Below, piece by piece: positions 32,759 to 42,447 of a stretch of 64,000 nt of DNA; position 1 is the stretch's first letter; every line of letters begins with the position of its first letter. Both the position numbers and the translations under genes were made by a program. Below the pieces are notes generated by a model. That model had not been told where the DNA came from. It worked only from the letters and a program-made list of their open reading frames with translations, and did not search any database. The stretch is taken from positions 21,673 through 85,672 of the forward strand of contig DATABS010000094.1 in the NCBI GenBank assembly GCA_036259475.1. The letters are read 5' to 3'. This DNA is from ZC4RG17 sp036259475 (GTDB taxonomy: Bacteria; Actinomycetota; Acidimicrobiia; Spongiisociales; ZC4RG35).

Positions 32759-33058
32759 ATGACCGACATGGGAGACACAACCACCGAATCCGTCCCGGTA
32801 CGGATCAGCTCGGCCCTCGACGCCGACGCCGAGATCGATCGCGACCTTCTCGAGTCCACGCTCGACTACATCCGGCCCGCCATCCAGATGGACGGGGGCG
32901 ACATCGTGCTCCAAGAGATCGAGGAGGGGGTGGTGACGCTTCAGATGGTCGGGGCGTGTGGCGGCTGCCCCCTGTCGATGATGACTCTCAAAGCAGGTAT
33001 CGAGCGTATCCTCAAAGATCGCGTGCCCGGAGTTCTCTCCGTCGAAGCCGTGGCCTGA
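32759..33058 (+). CDS. NifU C-terminal domain (NfuA-like) Fe-S protein
   Basis: A 99-aa protein made of one NifU C-terminal domain. ETLDYIRP-like helix, MDGGDIVL and ACGGCPLSMMTLKAGIERIL are seen; the CGGC pair (CxxC) binds a transient Fe-S cluster. It should scaffold or carry clusters to apo-proteins. Confidence 0.93.
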   Translation: MTDMGDTTTESVPVRISSALDADAEIDRDLLESTLDYIRPAIQMDGGDIVLQEIEEGVVTLQMVGACGGCPLSMMTLKAGIERILKDRVPGVLSVEAVA

Positions 33059-33084
33059 ACCCGAAGAGGCAACGCCCTTCTCAC

Positions 33085-33090
33085 TAGCCT
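33085..33090 (+). promoter_or_regulatory. Putative -10 box of a leaderless transcript (meaB)
   Basis: TAGCCT, 7 nt before the GTG at 33098. Confidence 0.5.
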
Positions 33091-33097
33091 CCGCTCA

Positions 33098-34018
33098 GTG
33101 GAGCCATTGCAACTTCTGGAATCCGCCGTCGAAGGTGATCGTCGTGCCCTGGCCCGATTGCTCCGTATCGTCGAGGACCGGGGCCCAGGTTCGGCAGAGG
33201 TGCTCGCTGAAGCATGGAAGAAGGCGTCGACGCCTCATCTGGTTGGAATCACCGGTGCGCCGGGCTCTGGCAAATCGACGTTGACCAATGCCCTGATCAC
33301 CGCGTGGCGGGCGGTCGACCGTCGGGTGGCGGTGGTGGCGGTCGATCCGTCGAGTCCCTTCACCGGCGGGGCGCTGCTCGGCGACCGGATCCGCATGCAG
33401 GACCACGTTGCCGATCGAGACGTCTTTGTGCGCTCCATGTCGAGCCGGGGCCGCCTGGGGGGGCTGGCAGAAGCGACCGCCGGGCTCGTCACCCTCTTCG
33501 AAGCCGCCCGTTTCGATCCGGTAGTGGTGGAGACGGTCGGCGTGGGTCAGTCGGAGGTCGACGTGGTGTACCACACCGACACCGTGGTGGTCGTCGTGAC
33601 CCCCGGGTGGGGAGACGGCATCCAGGCCGATAAGGCGGGGATCCTCGAGGTCGGCGACGTCTTCGTGATCAACAAGGCCGACCGAGCCGGCGTCGCCGAA
33701 TCGCGCCGTTCGCTCGAAGCCATGCTTCAGATGGCTTCGCCCGACGGCTGGACGCCTCCCGTGATCGAGACGGTGGCGACCGCCGGGACCGGTATCGAAG
33801 AGCTAGCCGATGCCCTGGACCGCCACCGCCGTCATCTCGTGGTTGGCCAACGGTGGCGAGAGCGTCGCCGTCTGAGGTCCCGGGCTTACATCGAGTGGGC
33901 GGTCGGCGCCGAAATCGCGAGCCGTCTCGATCAGCCCGACCTCGACGGCGCGGTCGAGGCCGTCACGGCCCGCCGTGTCGACCCGTGGACGGCGGCCGCC
34001 GAGTTCCTCGACCACTGA
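33098..34018 (+). CDS. meaB: Methylmalonyl-CoA mutase-associated GTPase
   Basis: A 306-aa G3E-type GTPase (MeaB/ArgK). It gates insertion of adenosylcobalamin into methylmalonyl-CoA mutase and protects the enzyme. P-loop GAPGSGKST, VAVDPSSPFTGGALLGDR, RSMSSRGRLGGL, the Walker B VVETVGVGQSE and NKADR are all present. No mutase gene is in the window. It is one of two B12-linked functions here, the other being the riboswitch operon. Confidence 0.95.
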   Translation: MEPLQLLESAVEGDRRALARLLRIVEDRGPGSAEVLAEAWKKASTPHLVGITGAPGSGKSTLTNALITAWRAVDRRVAVVAVDPSSPFTGGALLGDRIRMQDHVADRDVFVRSMSSRGRLGGLAEATAGLVTLFEAARFDPVVVETVGVGQSEVDVVYHTDTVVVVVTPGWGDGIQADKAGILEVGDVFVINKADRAGVAESRRSLEAMLQMASPDGWTPPVIETVATAGTGIEELADALDRHRRHLVVGQRWRERRRLRSRAYIEWAVGAEIASRLDQPDLDGAVEAVTARRVDPWTAAAEFLDH

Positions 34019-34051
34019 CATCCCCGATCTCCACTTGCCGAAAACGTGCCC

Positions 34052-36688
34052 TCAGGCGCCGAAGGTCTCACTTTCGCGTTTGAGTGCCGCTTGGGCGGCG
34101 GCCAGACGGGCGCCCTCGACCCGCGGCGTGCTGGCCGACACGTAGTCGAGCCCTATCTCCATGCAGAAGGCGATCGATGCCGGATCGCCGCCATGTTCAC
34201 CGCACACACCCACGACGAGGTCGGGATTGCCCTGCCGACCCTCATGGGTCCCCACCCGCACCAGTCTGCCGACACCCTCGGTGTCGAGGGTCTGGAACGG
34301 GTTGAACGAGAGGATCCCCTTTTCGAGGTAATCGCCGAGGAACAGTCCCTCGGCGTCGTCGCGACTCAACCCGTACGTCATCTGGGTGAGGTCGTTGGTG
34401 CCGAACGAGAAGAAATCCGCGACCCGGGCTATTTCGCCGGCGGTGAGCGCGGCCCTGGGAAGCTCGATCATCGTCCCGATCGGGACGTGCAACTCGATTC
34501 CGCTGTGGGAGCCAACGGCGGCGATCTCCTCCTCCACCATCTCTCGCATCCGCTCCAGCTCGGTGGTGGTCGCCACCAGCGGGATCATCACCTCGAGGTG
34601 AGGGTCGCCTCCCGCCCGGATCCGGCGAACCAGGGCCTGAGCGGCTGCTCCCGCCTGCAGGCGGTACAGCTCCGGGAACATCAGGCCCAGGCGGACGCCG
34701 CGGAGGCCCAACATGGGGTTGTCTTCTTCCCATCGGGCCACCTCGGAGGACATCCTCTGCAAGTCGGCCACCGACCGGTTGGCCCAGACCCGACGCAGGA
34801 TCTCACGTTCCAGCTCGCGCCGGTCGGGAAGGAATTCGTGGAGGGGTGGGTCGAGCAGTCTCACGATCACCGGGAGACCGTCCATCGCCTCCAGGAGCCC
34901 TTCGAAATCGTCGACCTGCTGGCGCTCGAGACGCTCCAGCGCCTGCTTGCGCTCGGCGGGATTCTCCGAGAGGATCACGCGCTGGACGATCTCCAGCCGC
35001 TCCCCCATGAACATGTGCTCGGTGCGGGCAAGGCCGATCCCTTCGGCGCCGAGAGAGCGGGCCAGGGCGGCGTCCTCCGGCGTGTCGGCGTTGGCGCGGA
35101 TCCCCAAGGTCCGTACCTCATCCGCCCAGCCGAGCAAGGTTGCCAGCTCCGGGGTCTCCTTGGGCTCCACCAACGGGACCTCGCCGACGTAGACCGCACC
35201 CGTGGTGCCGTCGATGGTGATCGTGTCCCCTTCGCGGATGTCGTGGTCGCCGCACAGTGCCGTACGGGTGGACATGTCGATCACGAGGCCGCTCGCCCCG
35301 GTGACCGCCGGCTTGCCCATCCCCCGCGCCACCACGGCGGCATGGGAAGTCTTGCCTCCCTGGGCGGTCAAGATCCCCCGGGCGGCGGCCATCCCGTTTA
35401 TGTCGTCGGGAGTCGTCTCGGGCCGGACCAGGATGACGTCTCCCTCGGAAGCCATCTCAACTGCCCGGACGGCGTCGAACGCCGCCCGGCCCGACGCCGC
35501 TCCGGGTGAGGCGGCGATGCCGTTGGCGACGGACTCGCCGTCGGCGGTTTCGTCGATTCGCGGCCGGTGGAGCTGCTCGATCGTGTTCGGGTCGACCCGC
35601 ATGATGGCGTCATCCCGATCGATCAGGCCGTCCTCCACCATCTTCACGGCCAACCTCACCGCCGCCTGGGCCGTCCGCTTGCCGACCCGTGTCTGGAGGA
35701 TGAACAGCTCGCCCTTCTCGATCGTGAACTCGATGTCGAGCATGTCCCGGTAGTGCTGCTCGAGCCGCTTCATGACATCGATCAGCTCGGCGTGAGGACC
35801 GGGATGCAGGTCCGCCAGTTCCTCCAGCGACAGGGTGTTGCGGATACCGGCGACCACATCTTCGCCCTGCGCATGGGGAAGGTAGTCGCCGTACGGCTCC
35901 GAGAGGCCCGTGCCGGGGTCGCGGGTGAAGCACACACCCGTACCGGACGAAGGGCCCAGGTCCCCGAACGCCATCATCTGCACGTTGCAGGCGGTTCCCA
36001 GCTCGTGGGGAATGCCGTGGATCCGGCGGTAGTCGATCGCCCGCTGGTTGTCCCATGAGTGGAAGACCGCCTCGATGGCCCCCTTCAGCTGCTCACGCGG
36101 GTCGGTCGGCACCGGACGATGCGAGTGTTCGCGGACGATGGCGATGAACCGGTTGGCCGCCTCCTCGAGGTCGTCGGCCGTCAGATCGGCGTCGCTTTCC
36201 ACTCCTCGCTTCCCGCGAAGCTCCGACAAGACCGATTGAAAATGGCGGTCGGGCACACCGAGGACCACATCGGCGTACATCTGGATGAAGCGGCGGTAGA
36301 CATCCCAGGCGAAATGGCGATCTCCCGACCAGTCGGCCAGCACGGCCACCTGGCCCTCGTTGCTACCCAGATTGAGGACCGTGTCCATCATGCCGGGCAT
36401 CGACGCCACTGCTCCCGAGCGGACGGAGACGAGGAGCGGCACCGGGCCACCGCCGAAGGAACGGCCGGTCCTTTCTTCCAGGCGGCTCACCGCCTCGTCG
36501 ACCTCGTCCCACAGCTCATCGGGTAACGAGTCCTCTGCCATCATTCGACGGCAAGCCTCAGTGGTGATGGTGAAGCCGGGAGGTACGGGCAACCCGAGGT
36601 TGGTCATCTCGGCCAGGCCGGCCCCCTTGCCGCCGAGAAGATGCTTGTCGGCTTCCTCGGTGGCACCGAAATCGAACACATAAGGCAC
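34052..36688 (-). CDS. ppdK: Pyruvate, phosphate dikinase
   Basis: An 878-aa PPDK that interconverts PEP, AMP and PPi with pyruvate, ATP and phosphate. Domains in order are the ATP-grasp nucleotide domain (FDFGATEEADKHLLGGKGAG at the start), the phosphohistidine domain with GGKTSHAAVVARGMGKP, and the PEP/pyruvate barrel with VGVCGEHGGDP containing the active-site Cys. Length matches the family. GTG start with AGGAGA upstream. It probably links pyruvate and PEP pools reversibly. Confidence 0.97.
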   Translation of the reverse strand: MPYVFDFGATEEADKHLLGGKGAGLAEMTNLGLPVPPGFTITTEACRRMMAEDSLPDELWDEVDEAVSRLEERTGRSFGGGPVPLLVSVRSGAVASMPGMMDTVLNLGSNEGQVAVLADWSGDRHFAWDVYRRFIQMYADVVLGVPDRHFQSVLSELRGKRGVESDADLTADDLEEAANRFIAIVREHSHRPVPTDPREQLKGAIEAVFHSWDNQRAIDYRRIHGIPHELGTACNVQMMAFGDLGPSSGTGVCFTRDPGTGLSEPYGDYLPHAQGEDVVAGIRNTLSLEELADLHPGPHAELIDVMKRLEQHYRDMLDIEFTIEKGELFILQTRVGKRTAQAAVRLAVKMVEDGLIDRDDAIMRVDPNTIEQLHRPRIDETADGESVANGIAASPGAASGRAAFDAVRAVEMASEGDVILVRPETTPDDINGMAAARGILTAQGGKTSHAAVVARGMGKPAVTGASGLVIDMSTRTALCGDHDIREGDTITIDGTTGAVYVGEVPLVEPKETPELATLLGWADEVRTLGIRANADTPEDAALARSLGAEGIGLARTEHMFMGERLEIVQRVILSENPAERKQALERLERQQVDDFEGLLEAMDGLPVIVRLLDPPLHEFLPDRRELEREILRRVWANRSVADLQRMSSEVARWEEDNPMLGLRGVRLGLMFPELYRLQAGAAAQALVRRIRAGGDPHLEVMIPLVATTTELERMREMVEEEIAAVGSHSGIELHVPIGTMIELPRAALTAGEIARVADFFSFGTNDLTQMTYGLSRDDAEGLFLGDYLEKGILSFNPFQTLDTEGVGRLVRVGTHEGRQGNPDLVVGVCGEHGGDPASIAFCMEIGLDYVSASTPRVEGARLAAAQAALKRESETFGA

Positions 36689-36817
36689 TCTCGAAAGGTC
36701 TCCTGGTCGGCTCCTGCTCGAACGGTATCAGAACCAACGGTCGTCTTTCTCCGTCGCCGACCGAGTGGAGCGGATAGCCTACGGAGCGGCGACTCGACGC
36801 CGGATGAGGAGTACGAG

Positions 36818-37465
36818 GTGAAGGTCAAGGTCCGTGACGTCATGACCCGTGACGTCATCACCATCACTCCGGACACCGCCCTCAAGGAGGCGGCGGTGAC
36901 CATGACGCGTCATCATGTCTCCGGTCTCCCCGTCGTGGAAGGAGGGCGTCTGGTCGGCATAATCACCGAGGCCGATTTCGTCACCAAGCTCGCCGAGGAC
37001 GGCGACGGCCTGCTTTCGCTGGTGTTCGGCCGCCGCGATTCGGAGATGACAGGCCGAGTGAGTGAGGCGATGTCCCGGGGCCCCCACACCATCGGCCCCG
37101 ACGAGCTCGCCACGGTCGCCGCCCGTCGAATGGCCGAGTTGCACGTGAAGCGGCTTCCCGTCGTGGACGACGCCGGACGGTTGGTCGGCGTCGTTTCCCG
37201 GTCCGATCTGATGTCGATATTCGCCCGTCCCGACGAGAACATCGCCGCCGACGTGGTCAACGACGGGGTCGTGCGCCTGCTGGGCGTCGCCCCCGACGGC
37301 GTGACGGTTTCCGTGGATCGCGGTGTGGTTCACCTGTCGGGAACCGTCGGGTCTTTCACCGAAAAGCGGATGCTGGAGGAGTTCACGCGTCAGGTTGCGG
37401 GCGTGGTCTCGGTGGAGAGCCAACTGGAGGCGTCCTTCGACGATCGGCGCCTCCCTCCCATGTGA
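36818..37465 (+). CDS. Two CBS domains plus BON domain protein
   Basis: A 215-aa cytosolic protein. Two CBS domains (VRDVMTRDVITITPDTAL and VSEAMSRGPHTIGPDELA, each with HHVSGLPVV or HVKRLPVV) form a nucleotide-sensing Bateman module. A C-terminal BON domain (VTVSVDRGVVHLSGTVGSF) follows. The GTG at 36818, with GAGGAG upstream, gives the typical start. CBS-BON proteins are common in actinobacteria; a regulatory, perhaps redox or dormancy role is possible. It is divergent from ppdK. Confidence 0.88.
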   Translation: MKVKVRDVMTRDVITITPDTALKEAAVTMTRHHVSGLPVVEGGRLVGIITEADFVTKLAEDGDGLLSLVFGRRDSEMTGRVSEAMSRGPHTIGPDELATVAARRMAELHVKRLPVVDDAGRLVGVVSRSDLMSIFARPDENIAADVVNDGVVRLLGVAPDGVTVSVDRGVVHLSGTVGSFTEKRMLEEFTRQVAGVVSVESQLEASFDDRRLPPM

Positions 37466-37474
37466 CGTACCCCG

Positions 37475-37503
37475 GGCTGTCTGACCAGCCAGTCAGTTAG
37501 GCT
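37475..37503 (+). promoter_or_regulatory. Promoter of the TetR gene, overlapped by operator
   Basis: GGCTGT and TAGGCT are 17 bp apart, and the ATG follows the -10 by 8 nt. The -35 is poor. The operator at 37481-37496 fills the spacer, the same design as at boxC. Confidence 0.5.
37481..37496. promoter_or_regulatory. Operator 1: CTGAC-N6-GTCAG, before the TetR gene
   Basis: Inverted repeat CTGAC CAGCCA GTCAG ending 15 bp before the TetR ATG. It suggests autoregulation. Confidence 0.75.
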
Positions 37504-37511
37504 TCGGGCTC

Positions 37512-38120
37512 ATGACGGATTCGGCGGAGCAGGAGAGAGGCGATCGCCGGTCGGAGTTGCTACGGACGGTGTACCGGGTGATGGCCCGTGGAGGTGTTCA
37601 CCGGGTGCCGTTGCAGACCATCGCCGAGGAGGCGGGCGTCTCCAAGGGCCTACTCCTGTATCACTTCGATACCAAGGACGCCATGGTGGTGGAGGCGATG
37701 CAGTGGGTCCTGGAGGCGACGGAGGCGCGGATCCGTCAGCACATCAAGGAGGCGGAGGGGACCGACCGGATCCTGGAAGCGATTCTCGAGGCCATTTGGA
37801 TCGACGCCGAGGCCAACCGGGACTTCTTCCGGTTCTATCTGGATGGCGTCGAGCATCAGGCGCGATCCCCCCAATTCGAAGAGTTCGGAGACCGCGGGAG
37901 GAGTGTGATCAATCGTCTCTATGAGGAGGTGATCTCCGATGGGGCCGCCCGGGGTCTGTTCTCGGTTACCGACGCCGCCTCGGCGGCGACCGAGATGCGG
38001 GCGGTGATCGAAGGGATGTTCCTGCAGTGGCTTCAGCGCCGCGACTGGAGGGAGGCGCATGCCGGCTACAAGCAGATGTGTCTGGAAGCCGTGTCGACCC
38101 TGCTAGGACCGCCGGGATGA
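37512..38120 (+). CDS. TetR-family regulator of the aromatic cluster
   Basis: A 202-aa TetR regulator. The HTH lies about residues 15-60 (TVYRVMARGGVHRVPLQTI then AEEAGVSKGLLLYHFDTKD). The remainder is a helical ligand domain. It is flanked by operator 1 and followed 46 bp later by boxC with operator 2. Likely a repressor released by benzoyl-CoA or a related CoA thioester, by analogy with other box regulators; those are usually BoxR-type (XRE), so a TetR in this role is notable. The ligand is inference. Confidence 0.9.
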   Translation: MTDSAEQERGDRRSELLRTVYRVMARGGVHRVPLQTIAEEAGVSKGLLLYHFDTKDAMVVEAMQWVLEATEARIRQHIKEAEGTDRILEAILEAIWIDAEANRDFFRFYLDGVEHQARSPQFEEFGDRGRSVINRLYEEVISDGAARGLFSVTDAASAATEMRAVIEGMFLQWLQRRDWREAHAGYKQMCLEAVSTLLGPPG

Positions 38121-38131
38121 GCCTCGGCCGC

Positions 38132-38160
38132 TTGTCCTGACTGTCCGGTCAGTCTAATCT
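38132..38160 (+). promoter_or_regulatory. boxC promoter, leaderless
   Basis: TTGTCC and TAATCT are 17 bp apart; the GTG of boxC follows 6 nt after the -10, with no ribosome-binding site. Confidence 0.65.
38137..38152. promoter_or_regulatory. Operator 2: CTGAC-N6-GTCAG, in the boxC promoter
   Basis: CTGAC TGTCCG GTCAG fills the spacer between -35 and -10 of boxC, so a bound regulator would block RNA polymerase. Confidence 0.78.
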
Positions 38161-38166
38161 CGGCGG

Positions 38167-39816
38167 GTGATCGATTTCCAGACTCACCCGGACGATTATC
38201 GACACTGGAGGCTCCAGGTGGTGGGTCGAGTCGCTTACCTGAACATGGCGGTCGATGCGAACGCCGGGCTCCACCCGGGCTACGAGCTGAAGCTCAATTC
38301 CTACGACCTCGGAGTGGACATCGAACTGGCCGACGCCGTCCAGCGACTGCGCTTCGAGCACCCCGCGGTCGGCGCAGTGGTGATCGGATCGCAACTCGAC
38401 CGGGTGTTTTGCGCCGGTGCCAACATCGGGATGCTGGCTGGCGCCGCTCATGCGCTAAAGGTCAATTTCTGCAAGTTCACCAACGAGACCCGAACTGCCA
38501 TCGAAGACGCCACTGCCAACTCCGCGCAGCGCTATATCGCCGCCGTCAACGGCAACGCCGCCGGAGGTGGTTACGAACTGGCGTTGGCCACCGACCACAT
38601 CATGTTGGTGGACGATCGCAGTGCATCGGTGTCCCTTCCGGAGGTGCCGCTGCTCGGCGTGCTTCCCGGCACCGGTGGCCTCACCCGCCTGACGGACAAG
38701 CGCCACGTCCGTCGCGATAGGGCCGACATCTTCTGCACGCTCGAAGAGGGCATCAAAGGATCCAAGGCCCTCGAGTGGGGGCTGGTCGACGAGCTGGTGC
38801 CGGCGCCCTCCTTCGCCGAGGTGGTGGCAGACAGGGCCTTCACCTTCGCCGAGGAAAGCCCCCGTCCAGTGGTCGCTGAGGCAGTCAGCTTGACGCCACT
38901 CGAACGCGACATCGCCGACGACGCCGTCATCTACTCCTCAGTCAGCTGCGAGATCGATCGTTCCCGGCGGACGGCATCGATCGTCCTGCGGGGGCCGACC
39001 GAGACGCCGCCCGTCGACGGGGATGAGGCGGTTGGACGAGGGGCCGAATTCTGGCCACTTCGACTGGCGAGGGAACTCGACGACCTCATCCTGCATCTGC
39101 GCGTCAACGAACTCGAGATCGGAACCCTGCTCCTTCGGTCAGAAGGTGACCTCGACGTCGTGCTCGCCCACGACGCCTTCTCCCTCCAAAATATCGACCA
39201 CTGGTTCGTCAACGAGGTGACGTTGCACTGGGCCAGAGTCCTGCGGCGCCTCGACATGACGTCGCGGACGATCATTGCGTTGGTCGAGCCGGGCAGCTGT
39301 TTCGGCGGCATGCTCGCCGATCTCACCCTGGCGGCCGATCGCTCCTACATGCTGGAGGGCTCGTGGTCGGGTGAAGGCGGCGCCACGGCGAACCTGGCCT
39401 TCACCGAGACGAGCCGAGGGCGCCTTCCCATGGCCAACGGGCTCTCCCGCCTCGCCACCCGCTTCTGGGGCAACGATGAAGGGCTCGACCGGGCCGAGGC
39501 GGCGATCGGTGAGAAACTCGACGCCGTCGCCGCCGCCGAGGCGGGTTTGGTGACCGACATCATGGACGACCTCGATTGGGACGACGAGCTGCGCATGCTG
39601 ATCGAGGAGCGCGCCGCCTTCTCTCCCGACGGCCTCACCGGACTCGAGGCGAACCTGCGTTTCGTAGGCCCCGAGACGATGGACACGAAGATATTCGGCC
39701 GCCTCACAGCATGGCAGAACTGGGTGTTCCAGCGACCCAACGCATCTGGAGAGTCCGGGGCCCTGCGTCGCTACGGAACCGGAATCCGGCCGGAGTTCGA
39801 CCCGAGGAGAGTCTGA
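38167..39816 (+). CDS. boxC: 2,3-epoxybenzoyl-CoA dihydrolase (benzoyl-CoA-dihydrodiol lyase)
   Basis: A 549-aa BoxC. It opens the ring of 2,3-epoxybenzoyl-CoA, giving 3,4-dehydroadipyl-CoA semialdehyde and formate. It has two crotonase-like halves. The first has RVFCAGANIGML, NGNAAGGGYELALATDHI and PEVPLLGVLPGTGGLTRL. The second, from about residue 260, is degenerate, with LVEPGSCFGGMLADLTLAADR. Length matches the family. GTG start, probably leaderless. Its stop overlaps the boxB ATG (ATGA-type). Confidence 0.95.
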   Translation: MIDFQTHPDDYRHWRLQVVGRVAYLNMAVDANAGLHPGYELKLNSYDLGVDIELADAVQRLRFEHPAVGAVVIGSQLDRVFCAGANIGMLAGAAHALKVNFCKFTNETRTAIEDATANSAQRYIAAVNGNAAGGGYELALATDHIMLVDDRSASVSLPEVPLLGVLPGTGGLTRLTDKRHVRRDRADIFCTLEEGIKGSKALEWGLVDELVPAPSFAEVVADRAFTFAEESPRPVVAEAVSLTPLERDIADDAVIYSSVSCEIDRSRRTASIVLRGPTETPPVDGDEAVGRGAEFWPLRLARELDDLILHLRVNELEIGTLLLRSEGDLDVVLAHDAFSLQNIDHWFVNEVTLHWARVLRRLDMTSRTIIALVEPGSCFGGMLADLTLAADRSYMLEGSWSGEGGATANLAFTETSRGRLPMANGLSRLATRFWGNDEGLDRAEAAIGEKLDAVAAAEAGLVTDIMDDLDWDDELRMLIEERAAFSPDGLTGLEANLRFVGPETMDTKIFGRLTAWQNWVFQRPNASGESGALRRYGTGIRPEFDPRRV

Positions 39817-41258
39817 TGGCGTGGCAAGATGTGGACTATGCGGCGTTGATCCCCAACAACGTCGGGCTGGGCGAGGACCCCAAGCTGCAGCGGGCTCTCG
39901 AAGCGTGGCATCCCGGCTACATCGACTGGTGGATGTCGATGGGCCCGGAAGGGTTCCAGATGAACGACGTCTACCTCCGGACCGCCGTCAGCGTCGAGAA
40001 GGAAGGGTGGGCGAAGTTCGACTTCGTCAAGATGCCGGAGTACCGATGGGGGATACTGCTCGCCCCCGAGGTCGAGGACCGGCGCATCCCCTGTGGGGAG
40101 CACGTCGGAGAGCCGGTCTGGCAGGAGGTGCCGGGCGAATACCGTTCGATGCTGCGCCGCTTGATCGTCATCCAGGGTGACACCGAGCCGGCCTCCGTAG
40201 AACAGCAACGCCACCTGGGAAGCACTGCTCCCTCCCTCTACGACATGCGCAACCTGTTCCAGGTGAACGTCGAGGAGGGCCGTCACCTGTGGGCGATGGT
40301 CTACCTGCTCCACAAGTACTTCGGCCGCGACGGGAGGGCCGAAGCCGACGATCTGCTGCGGCGTCAATCCGGTAGCGAAGAACAGCCCCGCATGCTCGGT
40401 GCCTTCAACGAGGAGACTCCCGACTGGCTCTCGTTCTTCATGTTCACCTACTTCACCGACCGGGACGGCAAGATGCAGCTCGAAGCTCTCGCCCAATCGG
40501 GCTTCGACCCGTTGTCGCGCACGTGCCGTTTCATGCTGGCCGAGGAAGCCCACCACATGTTCGTGGGCTACACGGGCGTCAAGCGGATCGTGGAGGCGAC
40601 TTCCCGGGCCATGGCCGAGGCCGGGATAGACGATCCATATGACACCGAGCCGATCCGCGCTCTCGGAGTGATCGACCTCCCGACCATCCAACGCAAGACC
40701 AACCTGCACTATTCGCTCACCCTCGACCTCTTCGGCTCCGAGGAGTCGACCAACGCCGCCAACTTCTTCAACGCCGGGGTGAAGGGGCGCTTCCACGAGC
40801 ACCGAATCGACGACGACCATCAGCTGCGGGATTCGACCTACCCGGTGGCCAAGCTGGTGGATGGAGAGCTTCGCTCTGTCGAGGTTCCCGCCCTCAACGC
40901 CCTCAACGCCCGCTTGCGCGACGACTTCATGGACGATTGCCTCGGTGGCATCGCGCGCTGGAACCGCGCCATCGCCGACCTCGGTATCGAATTCGAGATC
41001 ACGCTGCCCCACGTCGCCTTCAATCGGATGATCGGTGAGTTGGCTGATCTGCATGTCTCACCCGACGGCCGGGTGTTGAGCGGCGAAGAGTTCACCGCCT
41101 CGCGGGACAACTGGCTGCCGACTGCCGATGATCGGGCTTTCATCGAGAGCCTGATGCAGCCTCATTTCGAGCCGGGTAAGTTCGCTCCATGGATCGCCCC
41201 GCCGAGCCGTGGGATCAACAACCAGCCGACCGATTACGAGTACGTGAAGCTCCCTTGA
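39816..41258 (+). CDS. boxB: Benzoyl-CoA 2,3-epoxidase, oxygenase component
   Basis: A 480-aa class I di-iron oxygenase that epoxidises benzoyl-CoA with O2. The six expected iron ligands are visible: Glu124, Glu154 and His157 (EEGRH), Asp215, Glu244 and His247 (EEAHH), each offset by 4 from the known BoxB numbering. It needs electrons from a reductase (BoxA in proteobacteria). No boxA is adjacent; the FNR fusion at 20.2 kb is a candidate donor but this is speculation. Its stop overlaps the TTG start of pobA. Confidence 0.96.
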   Translation: MAWQDVDYAALIPNNVGLGEDPKLQRALEAWHPGYIDWWMSMGPEGFQMNDVYLRTAVSVEKEGWAKFDFVKMPEYRWGILLAPEVEDRRIPCGEHVGEPVWQEVPGEYRSMLRRLIVIQGDTEPASVEQQRHLGSTAPSLYDMRNLFQVNVEEGRHLWAMVYLLHKYFGRDGRAEADDLLRRQSGSEEQPRMLGAFNEETPDWLSFFMFTYFTDRDGKMQLEALAQSGFDPLSRTCRFMLAEEAHHMFVGYTGVKRIVEATSRAMAEAGIDDPYDTEPIRALGVIDLPTIQRKTNLHYSLTLDLFGSEESTNAANFFNAGVKGRFHEHRIDDDHQLRDSTYPVAKLVDGELRSVEVPALNALNARLRDDFMDDCLGGIARWNRAIADLGIEFEITLPHVAFNRMIGELADLHVSPDGRVLSGEEFTASRDNWLPTADDRAFIESLMQPHFEPGKFAPWIAPPSRGINNQPTDYEYVKLP

Positions 41259-42436
41259 CCACCTCCTCCGCAACGAAGGTCGTCATCGTTGGCGGGGGGC
41301 CGGCCGGGACTTTGCTCTCCCACATCCTCGACAGCCACGGCATCGACAACGTCGTCCTCGAGTTGCGAAGCCGGGATTACGTTCTCGGCAGGATCCGGGC
41401 CGGAGTGATCGAGCAGGGCAGCGCCGACCTGCTCCGCAAATACGGTGTCGCGAACAGGATGGATCACGAAGGCTTTTCCCACGAGGGGGTGAACCTGGCC
41501 TGGGCGGGACGCCTCTTCCGCGTCGACTTCGTCGGTTTGACCGGGTCCCTGGTCACGATCTACGGGCAGACACAGATCCAAAGGGACCTCTACGAGGCCC
41601 GGGACGCCGCCGACGCCACCGTGGTGTTCGAGGCCGAGAACGTCACCCTCCACGATCTCGACACCAACCGGCCCTCCGTGACATACGAGGTGAGAGGAGA
41701 GCGCCAGACCGTCCAATGCGAGTTCGTCGCCGGTTGTGACGGAACCCACGGCACGTCGAGTTCTTACATCCCCGCCGAGCTGGTCAAGACTTATGAGAAC
41801 GTCTATCCGTTCGGCTGGCTCGGGATCCTGTCAGAGACGCCTCCCATCAACGATGAACTGATCTACGCCAACCATCCTCGCGGTTTCGCCCTCTGCTCGA
41901 TGCGCGACCCTCTCCTGAGCCGCTATTACATCCAGTGCCCCCTCGACACGGACCTGGAGGCGTGGCCCGACGACCGTTTCTGGGAAGAGCTGGGGAAGCG
42001 TCTCCCGGCGCAGGTGGCCGAGACGCTCGTGACGGGGCCTTCGATCGACAAGTCCGTCACCCCGCTGGCGAGCGTGGTGAGAGAGCCGATGCAGCACGGG
42101 AAGCTGTTCCTGGCGGGTGACGCCGCTCATGTGGTGCCACCCACCGGTGCCAAGGGGCTCAACCTGGCGATCTCGGACATCTATCACCTGTCTGCCGCCC
42201 TGATCGAGTACTACGAGAGCGGATCCATGGCCGCGCTGGACTGCTACACGGAACGTGCACTGACGCGCGTCTGGAAGGCGGTGCGCTTCTCGTGGTGGAT
42301 GACCAACCTCATGCATCAGTTCCCCGGCGAAGGCGCCTTTGCCTTGAAGATGCAGGAGGCCGAGCTCGGCTACCTAGCGTCATCGACGGCTGCGCAGACT
42401 GCCCTCGCCGAGAACTACGTTGGTCTTCCCTTCTGA
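41255..42436 (+). CDS. pobA: 4-hydroxybenzoate 3-monooxygenase
   Basis: A 393-aa flavin hydroxylase that converts 4-hydroxybenzoate to protocatechuate. FAD-binding GGGPAG is at residues 13-18, the family-specific RIRAGVIEQGSADLL follows, and the second FAD motif GDAAHVVPPTGAKGLNLA is present. The length matches PobA (394 aa). The TTG at 41255 overlaps the boxB stop; a longer open frame exists but has no similarity. NADH or NADPH preference was not assessed. Confidence 0.94.
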   Translation: MTTSSATKVVIVGGGPAGTLLSHILDSHGIDNVVLELRSRDYVLGRIRAGVIEQGSADLLRKYGVANRMDHEGFSHEGVNLAWAGRLFRVDFVGLTGSLVTIYGQTQIQRDLYEARDAADATVVFEAENVTLHDLDTNRPSVTYEVRGERQTVQCEFVAGCDGTHGTSSSYIPAELVKTYENVYPFGWLGILSETPPINDELIYANHPRGFALCSMRDPLLSRYYIQCPLDTDLEAWPDDRFWEELGKRLPAQVAETLVTGPSIDKSVTPLASVVREPMQHGKLFLAGDAAHVVPPTGAKGLNLAISDIYHLSAALIEYYESGSMAALDCYTERALTRVWKAVRFSWWMTNLMHQFPGEGAFALKMQEAELGYLASSTAAQTALAENYVGLPF

Positions 42437-42447
42437 GAGAGGCATGG